A stretch of 64,000 nucleotides of DNA from NIOZ-UU13 sp035528395 (GTDB taxonomy: Bacteria; Planctomycetota; Phycisphaerae; Sedimentisphaerales; Anaerobacaceae): NCBI GenBank assembly GCA_035528395.1, contig DATKYR010000079.1, forward strand, positions 4,124-68,123, in the 5' to 3' direction. Position numbers and translations under genes: made by a program. The notes below the pieces were generated by a model. It was given only the letters and a program-made list of their open reading frames with translations. It ran no database searches and had not been told where the DNA came from. Below are positions 25,556 to 33,543 of this stretch, piece after piece. Each line of letters begins with the position of its first letter. Positions within the stretch are counted from its first letter, which is position 1.

Positions 25556-26509
25556 ATGAGAAAGTATAACTGCTTAATTACAAGTATTCTTATCTTCTGT
25601 GCTGCGGTTTTTTCCATCCTGCTGGTCGGTTGTAAGCAGCGCGAGACGGACAAGCCGAGAATTGCTTTGATAATGAAGTCTCTGGCAAACGAGTTTTTTA
25701 AGACAATGGAAGAAGGTGCCCGCTCGCACCATAAAGAGCACGCAGATGAATACGAGCTTATGGTGGTCGGCATTAAAGACGAACAGGATGTAGCCAAACA
25801 AATCGACTACGTCGAATTGATGGTTGCTCAGGGGATGGATGCGATAGTTATTGCCCCGGCTGATTCCAAGGCCCTGGTACCCGTATGTAAACGGGCGATG
25901 GATGCGGGTATTATAGTGGTCAACATTGATAACAAATTCGATGCTGACGTGTTAGCGGACAAGGGTGTTAAGATTCCATTTGTCGGGCCTGACAATCGCA
26001 AAGGCGCGAGGCTTGCCGGCGAATATTTAGCGAGCAAACTGAGGCCGGGGGACAAGGTGGCAATAATCGAAGGAGTGCCTAACGCATTCAATGGGATTCA
26101 GCGCAAGCTCGGCTTCGAAGATGCAATGAAGGCAGGTGGAATGAACATCGTAAGCTCACAATCGGGTTACTGGGAGACGGCAAAGGCGGAACCGATTGTC
26201 TCGGCACTGATTACAGAATATGCGGACCTTAAGGCCGTCCTCTGCGCCAATGACAGTATGGGCCTCGGTGCGATAGCGGCGGTTAAGGCCGCCGGCAAGT
26301 CCGATGATATTCTGGTTATCGGCTTCGACAACATCTCGGCGGTGCAGAGACTGCTCAAGGAAGGAAAGATTCTTTGCACTGTGGACCAGCACGCGGACAA
26401 ATTAGCCTTGTTCGGCATTGAATACGCCCTTGAGATGCTTAAAGGAAAGGGTACGCCTTCAGACAGAGAAACTCCCGTTGAGCTTATTACAGTGGAAAGC
26501 CTCAAATGA
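25556..26509 (+). CDS. rbsB: Ribose-type ABC transporter substrate-binding lipoprotein
   Basis: This 317-aa periplasmic-binding protein of the sugar-binding type 1 fold has a lipoprotein signal (SILLVGC, Cys about 26). The mature part opens KPRIALIMKSLANEFFKTMEEGA, typical of RbsB. GMDAIVIAPADSKALVPV, GVNAFNGIQRKLGFEDAM-like and VLCANDSMGLGAIAAVKAAG complete the family pattern. It delivers ribose or a related pentose or nucleoside-derived sugar to the RbsA/RbsC importer. GAAGGAG overlaps the rbsK end, and the stop overlaps the rbsA start by 4 nt (ATGA). Ligand identity is inferred from context. Confidence 0.88.
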   Translation: MRKYNCLITSILIFCAAVFSILLVGCKQRETDKPRIALIMKSLANEFFKTMEEGARSHHKEHADEYELMVVGIKDEQDVAKQIDYVELMVAQGMDAIVIAPADSKALVPVCKRAMDAGIIVVNIDNKFDADVLADKGVKIPFVGPDNRKGARLAGEYLASKLRPGDKVAIIEGVPNAFNGIQRKLGFEDAMKAGGMNIVSSQSGYWETAKAEPIVSALITEYADLKAVLCANDSMGLGAIAAVKAAGKSDDILVIGFDNISAVQRLLKEGKILCTVDQHADKLALFGIEYALEMLKGKGTPSDRETPVELITVESLK

Positions 26510-28083
26510 AATCCGCTATTAGTGGAACAGTTTTCAGAGCATGTGACATTAATAAATCATTCCCAGGAGTGCAGGCGCTTTCTGCGGTGGATTTTGATTT
26601 GAGAGCCGGTGAGGTTCACGCTCTGGTAGGTGAGAACGGTGCCGGTAAGAGTACGCTGACGAGCATCATCGCCGGCGTGGAAAGACCCGACTCGGGCCGG
26701 ATGGAGATTTACCCCGTTAGAAAAGAAAGAAATTCTAACGGAGTTTATGGCCAGCCATATCAGCCGAACGGCAGAGCAGATGCCGAAGCACACGGCATCC
26801 GAATGGTAATGCAGGAGCTGCATCTGATATCCAACCTGAGCGTTGCCGAGAACATTTTTATCGAGAAACTGCCCAACAGATTCGGGGTTATTGACTATGA
26901 CAAACTTAACGGCGCCGCAAGAGAAATTATGGAACAGGTGGGTCTTGGAGACGTTGCCCCTGATGTACCTGTAAGATTACTGGGGGTTGGACAGCAGCAG
27001 ATGGTTGAGATAGCAGCGGGATTGTCACGGCGCTGTCGGATACTGGCGCTGGACGAGCCGACCGCATCGCTCACCGACCGGGAGATAGAGCTTCTTTTCG
27101 CTCAAATCAGAAAACTCAAGGCCGAAGGGGTCGGCATCATCTACATCTCGCACCGCATCGAAGAAGTTACTCGGATAGCAGACCGTGTTACGGTGCTGCG
27201 GGATGGAAAGGTTATCTCGACTAATCCGACGAGCGAGCTGGGCGTTAACGATATTATCCGTATGATGGTTGGCCGTGACTTAGAGCATGAGCATTTGCGG
27301 GATTCCCGCAAGGCGGGGACCCTGCACGACTTAAAAGCCGGGCAAGCAGCTCTTCGTGTAGTTGGTCTTACAATTGGTGAGAAGGTAAGAGATGTTAGTT
27401 TTGAGGTTCACCGGGGTGAGATTCTCGGTGTGGCCGGGCTGATGGGCTCCGGCCGGACAGAGACGATGCGTGCGGTGTTCGGCGCAGACCGGCCCGATAG
27501 CGGCAAAATATATTTATATGGTGCAAGCGAACCGCTCGAAATCCGCACACCGCGTGACGCGGTGCGCAACGGCATCGCTTTTCTTACCGAAGACCGCAAA
27601 GAGCAGGGATTGCTGTCGGCTCTGGCTGTCCGCGTTAATATCTCACTGACGCGATTACGCGATGTCAGCCGATTCGGCTGGATGGATATAGCTGAGGAGC
27701 GGTCTGTGGCGGATAGGTATATCGCTGCGTTGGGTATTCGCTGTTCATCCAATGAGCAGACAGTCGGTGAATTGAGCGGAGGCAACCAGCAGAAAGTAGT
27801 CATCGCAAAATGGTTATACAGGGACTGCGATGTTCTTATCTTTGATGAGCCGACCAGAGGCATCGACGTCGGGGCCAAATTCGAGATTTACCACATGCTC
27901 GCGGAGCTGGCAGAGAAGGGAAAGGCTGTCATCGTAGTCTCGTCGGACACCAAGGAGCTTATGGCTGTTTGCGACCGTATTATGGTAATGTCGGCCGGCC
28001 GGGTCGCAGCCACATTCGAGCCGAGTGAATGGAGCCAGGAAAAGATAATGGCTGCCGCCTTTAGCCAGTACGTAGGCGTTTGA
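26506..28083 (+). CDS. rbsA: Ribose-type ABC transporter ATPase, two nucleotide-binding domains
   Basis: This 525-aa protein has two ABC domains. NBD1 carries Walker A GENGAGKST, a degenerate signature LGVGQQQMVEIA and Walker B ILALDEPTA. NBD2 carries GLMGSGRTE in place of a normal Walker A, signature LSGGNQQK and Walker B VLIFDEPT, as usual for RbsA. It is about 24 residues longer than E. coli RbsA. Twelve of these (PVRKERNSNGVY-like, about residues 70-81) come from a palindromic element; removing it gives MEIYGQPYQP. A second odd stretch (LRDSRKAGTLHDL, about 265-277) lies in the inter-domain linker and is encoded by a GCGGGATTCCCGC palindrome. It energises ribose uptake at the inner membrane. 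Confidence 0.92.
   Translation: MKSAISGTVFRACDINKSFPGVQALSAVDFDLRAGEVHALVGENGAGKSTLTSIIAGVERPDSGRMEIYPVRKERNSNGVYGQPYQPNGRADAEAHGIRMVMQELHLISNLSVAENIFIEKLPNRFGVIDYDKLNGAAREIMEQVGLGDVAPDVPVRLLGVGQQQMVEIAAGLSRRCRILALDEPTASLTDREIELLFAQIRKLKAEGVGIIYISHRIEEVTRIADRVTVLRDGKVISTNPTSELGVNDIIRMMVGRDLEHEHLRDSRKAGTLHDLKAGQAALRVVGLTIGEKVRDVSFEVHRGEILGVAGLMGSGRTETMRAVFGADRPDSGKIYLYGASEPLEIRTPRDAVRNGIAFLTEDRKEQGLLSALAVRVNISLTRLRDVSRFGWMDIAEERSVADRYIAALGIRCSSNEQTVGELSGGNQQKVVIAKWLYRDCDVLIFDEPTRGIDVGAKFEIYHMLAELAEKGKAVIVVSSDTKELMAVCDRIMVMSAGRVAATFEPSEWSQEKIMAAAFSQYVGV
26708..26747. repeat. Palindromic element in frame inside rbsA
   Basis: Left arm TTTACCCCGTTAGAA (26708-26722) and right arm TTCTAACGGAGTTTA (26733-26747) enclose a 10-bp spacer. 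TTTA at both borders looks like a target duplication 36 bp apart, so exactly 12 codons are added. It is the smallest copy in the window. Confidence 0.8.
27294..27324. repeat. GCGGGATTCCCGCAAGGCGGGG repeat inside the rbsA linker
   Basis: TTGCGGGATTCCCGCAA is a near-perfect palindrome followed by GGCGGGGACCC. GCAAGGCGGGG recurs inverted at 28110-28126, in the rbsA-rbsC gap. It codes for the poorly conserved linker between the two ABC domains. Confidence 0.45.
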
Positions 28084-28109
28084 GCAGAGAGAAAGAAAAG
28101 TTTATGCGA

Positions 28110-28160
28110 GGGACCCCGCCTTGCCTGTCTCGGCTTGGCCGAGCCAAAAAGGGCGGGAAC
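28110..28160. repeat. Hairpin-forming repeat in the rbsA-rbsC gap
   Basis: GGACCCCGCCTT pairs with AAGGGCGGG, and an inner CTCGG..CCGAG stem forms between them. The hairpin fills the 85-bp gap of an otherwise tightly packed operon and could tune rbsC expression or protect the upstream mRNA. That role is inference. Confidence 0.5.
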
Positions 28161-28168
28161 CAAAGATA

Positions 28169-29137
28169 ATGAAAAAGAGAATAGCAGACCTTCCGGCTTT
28201 TGTAACGGATTATCTCGGTATGGCACTGGCATTGGCCTTGCTGTTAATCATATTCGGTTTTTCCGCCAGGAACTTTTTTACCCTCACTACGTTCAGGACA
28301 ATCGCCAACCAGGTCCCGGACATAACCATCGTGGCTGTGGGGATGACCTTCGTGTTAATAATTGCGGGGATAGATTTGTCGGTAGGGTCGGTTATGGCTT
28401 TGGCCGGTGCGGTGTTAGGTCTTTTTCTGGTTAAATTCAATCTTCCACTTCCGGCAGCGATTATCGTATGCCTTGCGGTGGGTATTCTTTGCGGCGCGGC
28501 CAATGGCCTGGTGATAATCCGGTGGAGGCTGCCGGCTTTTATCGTTACGTTAGGAATGCTGGAGATCGCGCGAGGCGCCGCTTACCTTGTAACCGAATCA
28601 CGAACTATATATATCGGCGGGCCAGTGGAAGTAATAACCGAGGTCTCAATTCTGGGGCTTTCCCTTCCATTTATCATAGCCGTCGCGATTGTTGTTGCAG
28701 GACAGCTGGTCCTTTCACGAACCGTTTTCGGGCGATATCTTATAGCCATTGGCACAAACGAAGAGGCGGTTCGATTATCCGGGATTGACCCGCGCCCACT
28801 AAAACTTGCGGTCTTTGCCCTGTGCGGTTTTCTAACATCTATAGCCGCGGTGATACACACGGCACGGCTGTCATCAGCCAATCCCAACGCCGGTTACGGT
28901 TTGGAGCTCCAGGCTATCGCAGCAGTGGTCATCGGAGGCACGAGCCTGATGGGCGGCCGCGGCTCGGTGGTAAGCTCGTTCTTTGGTGTGCTTATCATTG
29001 CGGTTTTAGGTACCGGCCTGGCGCAGATCGGTGCGCAGGAATCGACTAAACGCCTTATCACAGGCTGTGTTATTGTGGCGGCTGTTATCCTGGACCACTA
29101 CCGCCACCGGATTCGCAATCCTCAAAAGCAAGTGTAA
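28169..29137 (+). CDS. rbsC: Ribose-type ABC transporter permease
   Basis: This membrane permease of about 322 aa has eight to ten hydrophobic segments and the BPD_transp_2 pattern. Signs of it are NQVPDITIVAVGMTFVLIIAGIDLSVGSVMAL, ANGLVIIRWRLPAFIVTLGMLEIARG, IGTNEEAVRLSGI and AIAAVVIGGTSLMGGRGSV. I chose the ATG at 28169 (MKKRIADLPAF); the frame is open further upstream only through the repeat hairpin. The ribosome site is weak (GGCGGGAACCAAAGATA). It forms the transmembrane channel with RbsA and RbsB. Confidence 0.9.
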   Translation: MKKRIADLPAFVTDYLGMALALALLLIIFGFSARNFFTLTTFRTIANQVPDITIVAVGMTFVLIIAGIDLSVGSVMALAGAVLGLFLVKFNLPLPAAIIVCLAVGILCGAANGLVIIRWRLPAFIVTLGMLEIARGAAYLVTESRTIYIGGPVEVITEVSILGLSLPFIIAVAIVVAGQLVLSRTVFGRYLIAIGTNEEAVRLSGIDPRPLKLAVFALCGFLTSIAAVIHTARLSSANPNAGYGLELQAIAAVVIGGTSLMGGRGSVVSSFFGVLIIAVLGTGLAQIGAQESTKRLITGCVIVAAVILDHYRHRIRNPQKQV

Positions 29138-29255
29138 TCTGTGTATTCTGGAGGAAGATTTCATTTTTTTCTTGATAAAAACTGATAAATTTGTGCTTTT
29201 TTAGCCATATTTTGGTGTTTTCTACATTATATTTGATATCCAGGTGATAGTTTAC

Positions 29256-29285
29256 TTGACAAATCGTCTCAGATATGGATAATGG
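29256..29285 (+). promoter_or_regulatory. Possible promoter of the FHA gene
   Basis: TTGACA (29256-29261) is followed 18 bp later by TAATGG (29280-29285), about 43 bp before the ATG. The -10 is imperfect. Confidence 0.45.
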
Positions 29286-29327
29286 TAAAATAGGTACATT
29301 TATATTCAAATATATGGAGAGAAAGCG

Positions 29328-30209
29328 ATGCGGGTGCTTGTAAAACAAAGCAACGGCAATACCAAAGAATTGCAGTTCACCAAGGGCCCTATTTCTATCG
29401 GCAGAGGAACCAACAACCATGTTTTTTTGCCTGACAGAGGGGTTTCGAGAGAGCACGCTGTAATCAACAGCACGGATGATGGAAAATGGATAGTTGAGGA
29501 CATGGGCTCGTCAAACAAAACGTATCTAAACGATAAGGCAATCCAAAAGGCTGAAATCAAACACGGTGATTGCCTTCGTATAACTGATTTTACCCTCGAA
29601 ATCATCCTCAAAAAGCAAGCTAAAGCTGAGGAGCCAATTCATCCGGAGGACACTCTTCATCTGGAAGCGGCGCTAACAGTCCCCAAGCACGAAACTGTGG
29701 TAAGAAGGCCGGATGCCCAGCACGCGCCGGCTATGAGATTGGCAGCCAGGAGGTTAACTGACTTTTCAAAGGCGGCCGAGAGAATATTTCAAACTGGCAG
29801 CCTCGATGAGCTGTTATTGACCTTGTTGGATGTTACATTAGAGCAGTTCAGCGCATACCATGTCTGGTGTGCTTTGAGAAAACAGCCTACAGGTCCGATG
29901 ATCTGTCACGGGGGTAAAAGACGAGACGGCGCGCCGGTTCAGCTTAACGAATTACAGCTCAGTGAGAAGATTACTCAAGCCGTTGAGAAAGGACAGTTTT
30001 TTGTCCTGCCGAGTGTTTCAGCTCATGTGGAGGCGAAGGGAAGAATACGCTCAGCAATAGTAGCAGCGATTATGCGTCCGAACGGCTGTTTCGGAGTTAT
30101 GTATGTTGACAACGCTATGATACACGAGCATTACAGTCTCAGCGATTTGGACTATCTGATGCTCATTGCAATGCACACAGCCGCGATAATGAAAAAATTC
30201 CTGGATTAG
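29328..30209 (+). CDS. FHA domain protein with GAF-like C-terminal domain
   Basis: This 293-aa cytoplasmic protein has an N-terminal FHA domain (about 1-95) with the conserved core GPISIGRGTNNHVFLPDRGVSREHAVI and VEDMGSSNKTYLND, which binds phosphothreonine peptides. After a linker, residues about 150-290 resemble a GAF domain (LDELLLTLLDVTLEQFSAYHVWCALR, GCFGVMYVDNAMIHEHYSLSDLDYLMLIAMHTAAIMKKF). FHA-GAF proteins often act in Ser/Thr-kinase or sigma-54 signalling. No kinase gene is adjacent, so the partner is unknown. It looks monocistronic. Confidence 0.85.
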   Translation: MRVLVKQSNGNTKELQFTKGPISIGRGTNNHVFLPDRGVSREHAVINSTDDGKWIVEDMGSSNKTYLNDKAIQKAEIKHGDCLRITDFTLEIILKKQAKAEEPIHPEDTLHLEAALTVPKHETVVRRPDAQHAPAMRLAARRLTDFSKAAERIFQTGSLDELLLTLLDVTLEQFSAYHVWCALRKQPTGPMICHGGKRRDGAPVQLNELQLSEKITQAVEKGQFFVLPSVSAHVEAKGRIRSAIVAAIMRPNGCFGVMYVDNAMIHEHYSLSDLDYLMLIAMHTAAIMKKFLD

Positions 30210-30218
30210 TTCACCCCG

Positions 30219-30337
30219 GTCAGAAATCAGAGTTCAGAAGTCAGATTGTCTGTCCTCTGTTTTCTATTTTCTGTCTTTTATGGCTTGTCTTTTTTTGAAC
30301 CCTGTTATTTTTCGTTATAGATTTCTAAAGGGGTGAG
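30219..30337. repeat. Text-like CAGAAGTCAGA repeat and a partial palindromic element
   Basis: TCAGAAATCAGAGTTCAGAAGTCAGA (cut into overlapping CAGAAGTCAG units) begins just after the FHA stop and resembles 38518-38536. Further on, ATTTCTAAAGGGGTGA (about 30322-30337) matches the right arm of the palindromic family, with only a weak left arm. Confidence 0.4.
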
Positions 30338-30448
30338 TCAGACCTTCCATTCCCCGGCCTGTTTTTTTCGCTTGATTTTCCATCCTAATTCTGCTATTAG
30401 CAAGACCAGACTATAGTGGCATAAAGCCCATCGCTGGAGTATTTCACA

Positions 30449-32452
30449 ATGCGATTACACAGACTTACAGTATCGGTACCTTTGGCGCATTTGGCTGGTA
30501 CGGTTTTTTTAATGGTCCTTCTCGGAACATTCGGCCAATCCGCCTGTGGTAATTCCTCGGTCAAAGAAAGTAGGGTGACACCCTGGGAGAGGCAGTACAA
30601 AATCAAGCCGAGCGAGAAGAACCGGTTGACTCCTTCTGATGTGCTCGGCCCGGACGGAATCGTGTACCCTAACTGGACAAAATGTGGTGTCCAGGGCGGG
30701 ATTCCAAAGATAAAAGCCGTGACATCAATCGAGGACTTTGGCGCTAAAGCAAACGATGATGCCAACGACTCCGAAGCTCTTGCAAAAGCGTGTGAAGCCG
30801 CGGGTAAAATGGGAGGCGGGGCGGTATTGCTGGGAGAAGGTACCTATTATCTTGACCGTCCGGTGACGGTACGTTACGACGATGTGGTTATTCGAGGCCA
30901 ATGTCCCGGAAAGACCCGTTTGATATTCCGATATTCGATTCCCGAGAACGGCGTTGTTTTCTACAATCCGCCTGCGGGAAGCCGGGTTGGCGGGAACACA
31001 CGACTCGAAATGCACTGTAAACCCGCCGGCTTGATGAAAATGACGATAATGGTCGACGATGTAGTTATCGGTGAATGGAGTCGGGGTCAACACTCAGGAA
31101 ATACATTCGCTTTTACCATATTTGGTCGCAGTGCAGTTGGCAGAGTTTCGGATGGCCGAGGTGTTTTAAAAGGTATCGCAGAGTACAAAGATGGAACAAA
31201 ACTCACCGGAGAAATTCCCATCATTCTTGACTCAGATTTTGATGACACCAGACCTGTTGCGGATTCGCGGGCGGCAATTACCTTCGCGGGCAAAGGTACG
31301 GTCGGAAGGAGGCTGAAACTGACCAAAGACGGCAAACGGGGTGACACCATAATAGAATTGGAAAGCACCGGGGGACTTCGGGTCGGTGACTGTATTCTTA
31401 TTGACGGGCCTGCAACCCAGCGCTGGAAAAAGCTCACTAAAAACGCCTGCAAATGGGGAGTATATCGTCAATACGAAGTAGTCATCAGCGATATAAAAAA
31501 CAACACCATTGCTCTCAATCAACCCCTGCGAATTGAGTTTCCTGCTATCGATGGCTCTTACGTGCAGAAAGTCGTACCAATCCAGCGCTGCGGAATTGAA
31601 TCTCTGTACATAGAACAGACAGAAAACCTTTGGATTAGCAGTGTGGTCTTTTATCACGGCTGGAACTGCTGGGCAAAAGATGTAACTGTGAAAAAGTGCG
31701 GCCGCTTTCCCGTATATGGCTCGATGGCCAAATGGTGTGAAATTCGCGATTGTGTGTTCGATGATGCCTGGTTTAAGGGCGGCGGCGGCACGGCTTACAC
31801 CGGCTGGGACAAATGCTGGGATTGTCTTATGGAGAACGTCGAGACATTCAAAATGCGGCATGGGCCTCTTTTCCAGTGGGCTGCCAGCGGCTGCGTGATT
31901 CGCAAGAGCATCTTTCACGAGAGTGACGGCCAATGGCATGCGGGCTGGACGAATGAAAATCTCATCGAACAGTGTGTAATCGAGTCTGTCAGGGGCCATG
32001 GAGGGTACGGGTACGGAATGTGGGCGTCACCGCCGCAAGACGCTGCACACGGCCCGAACGGCCCGAGAAATGTTGTATACAACTGCGATGTCAGCTCCCC
32101 GAGAGCAGGCGTTTGGATGGGCGGTATGAACGAAAACTGGCTGATTCTCTACAGCCGTTTCATAGTGGACAGCGGCCCGGGCGTATCCGCCAGCACCGCA
32201 AGCTTCGACCATATTGTTAAGGATAACGTCTTCGTCCTCAGGGACGGCAAATCGCCGATGGTTTTCCTCGCTACGTCCGACTGTATTGGAGCCGAGATAA
32301 TTGGGAACGGATTATATGGGGGCAATGGCCGTTTCGTGGCCGGCAAGGGCAAACCGGCTGTGGTCAAAGACAACAAAGCTCTTTTGCTCGACGATGCCCC
32401 AAGGCCAGTCCCAGAGGTGCCGTCAATTTACGAATGGCAGCAGAAGCAGTAA
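30449..32452 (+). CDS. Exported right-handed beta-helix protein (pectate-lyase-3 type)
   Basis: This 667-aa protein has an N-terminal hydrophobic signal ending FGQSAC (Cys about 34, possible lipobox). IEDFGAKANDDANDSEALAKACEAAGKMGGGAVLLGEGTYYLDRPVTV is the Pectate_lyase_3 / GH28-like start of a parallel beta-helix. Repeated short strands in the second half (CEIRDCVFDDAWF, CVIRKSIFHES, NLIEQCVIES, NVVYNCDVSS) form the helix rungs. A sugar-binding-like insert lies at about 175-330. It heads the carbohydrate block, so a polysaccharide lyase or hydrolase acting outside the cell is likely. The catalytic residues and substrate cannot be assigned from sequence alone. Confidence 0.7.
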   Translation: MRLHRLTVSVPLAHLAGTVFLMVLLGTFGQSACGNSSVKESRVTPWERQYKIKPSEKNRLTPSDVLGPDGIVYPNWTKCGVQGGIPKIKAVTSIEDFGAKANDDANDSEALAKACEAAGKMGGGAVLLGEGTYYLDRPVTVRYDDVVIRGQCPGKTRLIFRYSIPENGVVFYNPPAGSRVGGNTRLEMHCKPAGLMKMTIMVDDVVIGEWSRGQHSGNTFAFTIFGRSAVGRVSDGRGVLKGIAEYKDGTKLTGEIPIILDSDFDDTRPVADSRAAITFAGKGTVGRRLKLTKDGKRGDTIIELESTGGLRVGDCILIDGPATQRWKKLTKNACKWGVYRQYEVVISDIKNNTIALNQPLRIEFPAIDGSYVQKVVPIQRCGIESLYIEQTENLWISSVVFYHGWNCWAKDVTVKKCGRFPVYGSMAKWCEIRDCVFDDAWFKGGGGTAYTGWDKCWDCLMENVETFKMRHGPLFQWAASGCVIRKSIFHESDGQWHAGWTNENLIEQCVIESVRGHGGYGYGMWASPPQDAAHGPNGPRNVVYNCDVSSPRAGVWMGGMNENWLILYSRFIVDSGPGVSASTASFDHIVKDNVFVLRDGKSPMVFLATSDCIGAEIIGNGLYGGNGRFVAGKGKPAVVKDNKALLLDDAPRPVPEVPSIYEWQQKQ

Positions 32453-32566
32453 AATAATTGTATTTGTCAGGATGATTTGATATAAATAATAGTTTGACCG
32501 TGGACTTTATATTTGACTTCAAAAATAGAAAGCAGGGTGACAATATTTAAAAAGGAGAAAACACTG

Positions 32567-33415
32567 ATGACAGAAAAAGAACAAACCAGAAGGCAGTTTC
32601 TTCAGATAGCGGGAATAGGTGCAGTGGCTTCGCTGGCCGGCGCAAGCAGCTCTACGGGCCAGGTTCCTGGGCGAGCAGGTAAACAACGGTTCGAATTAGG
32701 TCTGGCCTCGTACACTTTAAGAAAATTTAATCTGGACGACACATTGGCGATGACCAAACGGGTTGGATTGAAATACATTTGCTTCAAGAGCTTTCATTTA
32801 CCTCTGGACAGCACGCCGGCTCAAATCCGGGACGTCGTGGCAAAAGTCAAAGAAGCTGGGCTGATACTCTACGGCGGCGGAGTAATCTCTATGAACACCG
32901 AAGACCAGGTGCAAAATGCCTTTGATTATGCCAAAGCCGCAGGAATGAAGGTCATTATTGGCGTTCCGGCGCCTGAGATGCTGCCGCTGGTAAATAAAAA
33001 AGTTAAACAATACGATATTAAGGTTGCCATTCACAATCACGGGCCGGGGGACAAAATTTATCCGACACCGGCCAGTGCCTATGAAAGAATCAAAGATTTG
33101 GATAAACGGATTGGGCTTTGCAACGACATCGGACATACGTTACGGATCGGTTCGGACCCAATAGCATCGGCCAAGAAGTACGCAGACCGGTTACTGGATG
33201 TGCATATCAAGGACGTTTCGGAGGCAACAGCGAAGGGAGAGAACGTTGAAGTCGGACGGGGAGTGATTGACATCCCGAAGTTCTTAAAGATGCTGGTAAA
33301 GATAAAGTATTCGGGTATCGTCTCGTTCGAATACGAAAAGGACGCCGACGACCCGCTGGCAGGATTGGCTGAATCGGTCGGCTATGTCAGAGGAGTCCTG
33401 GCAGCTATTTCATAA
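32567..33415 (+). CDS. Tat-exported TIM-barrel sugar isomerase/lyase-like protein
   Basis: This 282-aa protein starts at the ATG at 32567, preceded by AAAAAGGAG. It opens with the Tat motif TRRQFLQIAGIGAVASLAG, so it is folded in the cytoplasm and exported. The body is an AP-endonuclease-2-like TIM barrel (PF01261 type). Candidate metal ligands are IHNHGPG (His where many relatives have Glu), LCNDIGH, LLDVHIKDVSE and SFEYEKD. It directly follows the beta-helix gene on the same strand. In this context it could process oxidised (3-keto) sugars in the periplasm. That is inference; the domain itself does not prove isomerase or lyase activity. Confidence 0.8.
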   Translation: MTEKEQTRRQFLQIAGIGAVASLAGASSSTGQVPGRAGKQRFELGLASYTLRKFNLDDTLAMTKRVGLKYICFKSFHLPLDSTPAQIRDVVAKVKEAGLILYGGGVISMNTEDQVQNAFDYAKAAGMKVIIGVPAPEMLPLVNKKVKQYDIKVAIHNHGPGDKIYPTPASAYERIKDLDKRIGLCNDIGHTLRIGSDPIASAKKYADRLLDVHIKDVSEATAKGENVEVGRGVIDIPKFLKMLVKIKYSGIVSFEYEKDADDPLAGLAESVGYVRGVLAAIS

Positions 33416-33543
33416 GTCGTAGCTGCGCGGCTCCAAGCCATCCCCAAGCTCGTCCCGTTTTTTCTACGACTTGCTTGAGGTCGCCTACGCTCCAAAGCTT
33501 CAGCGACGGAGCGCTGCCGCCCATCGAGCTTGGCTTTGGGGAA
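33416..33543. repeat. Convergent intergenic inverted repeat
   Basis: CCATCCCCAAGCTCG (about 33437-33451) faces CGAGCTTGGCTTTGGGG (33525-33541) between two convergent genes. A diverged copy of part of it lies at 17434-17480, also between convergent genes. It may act as a two-way terminator. Confidence 0.4.
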
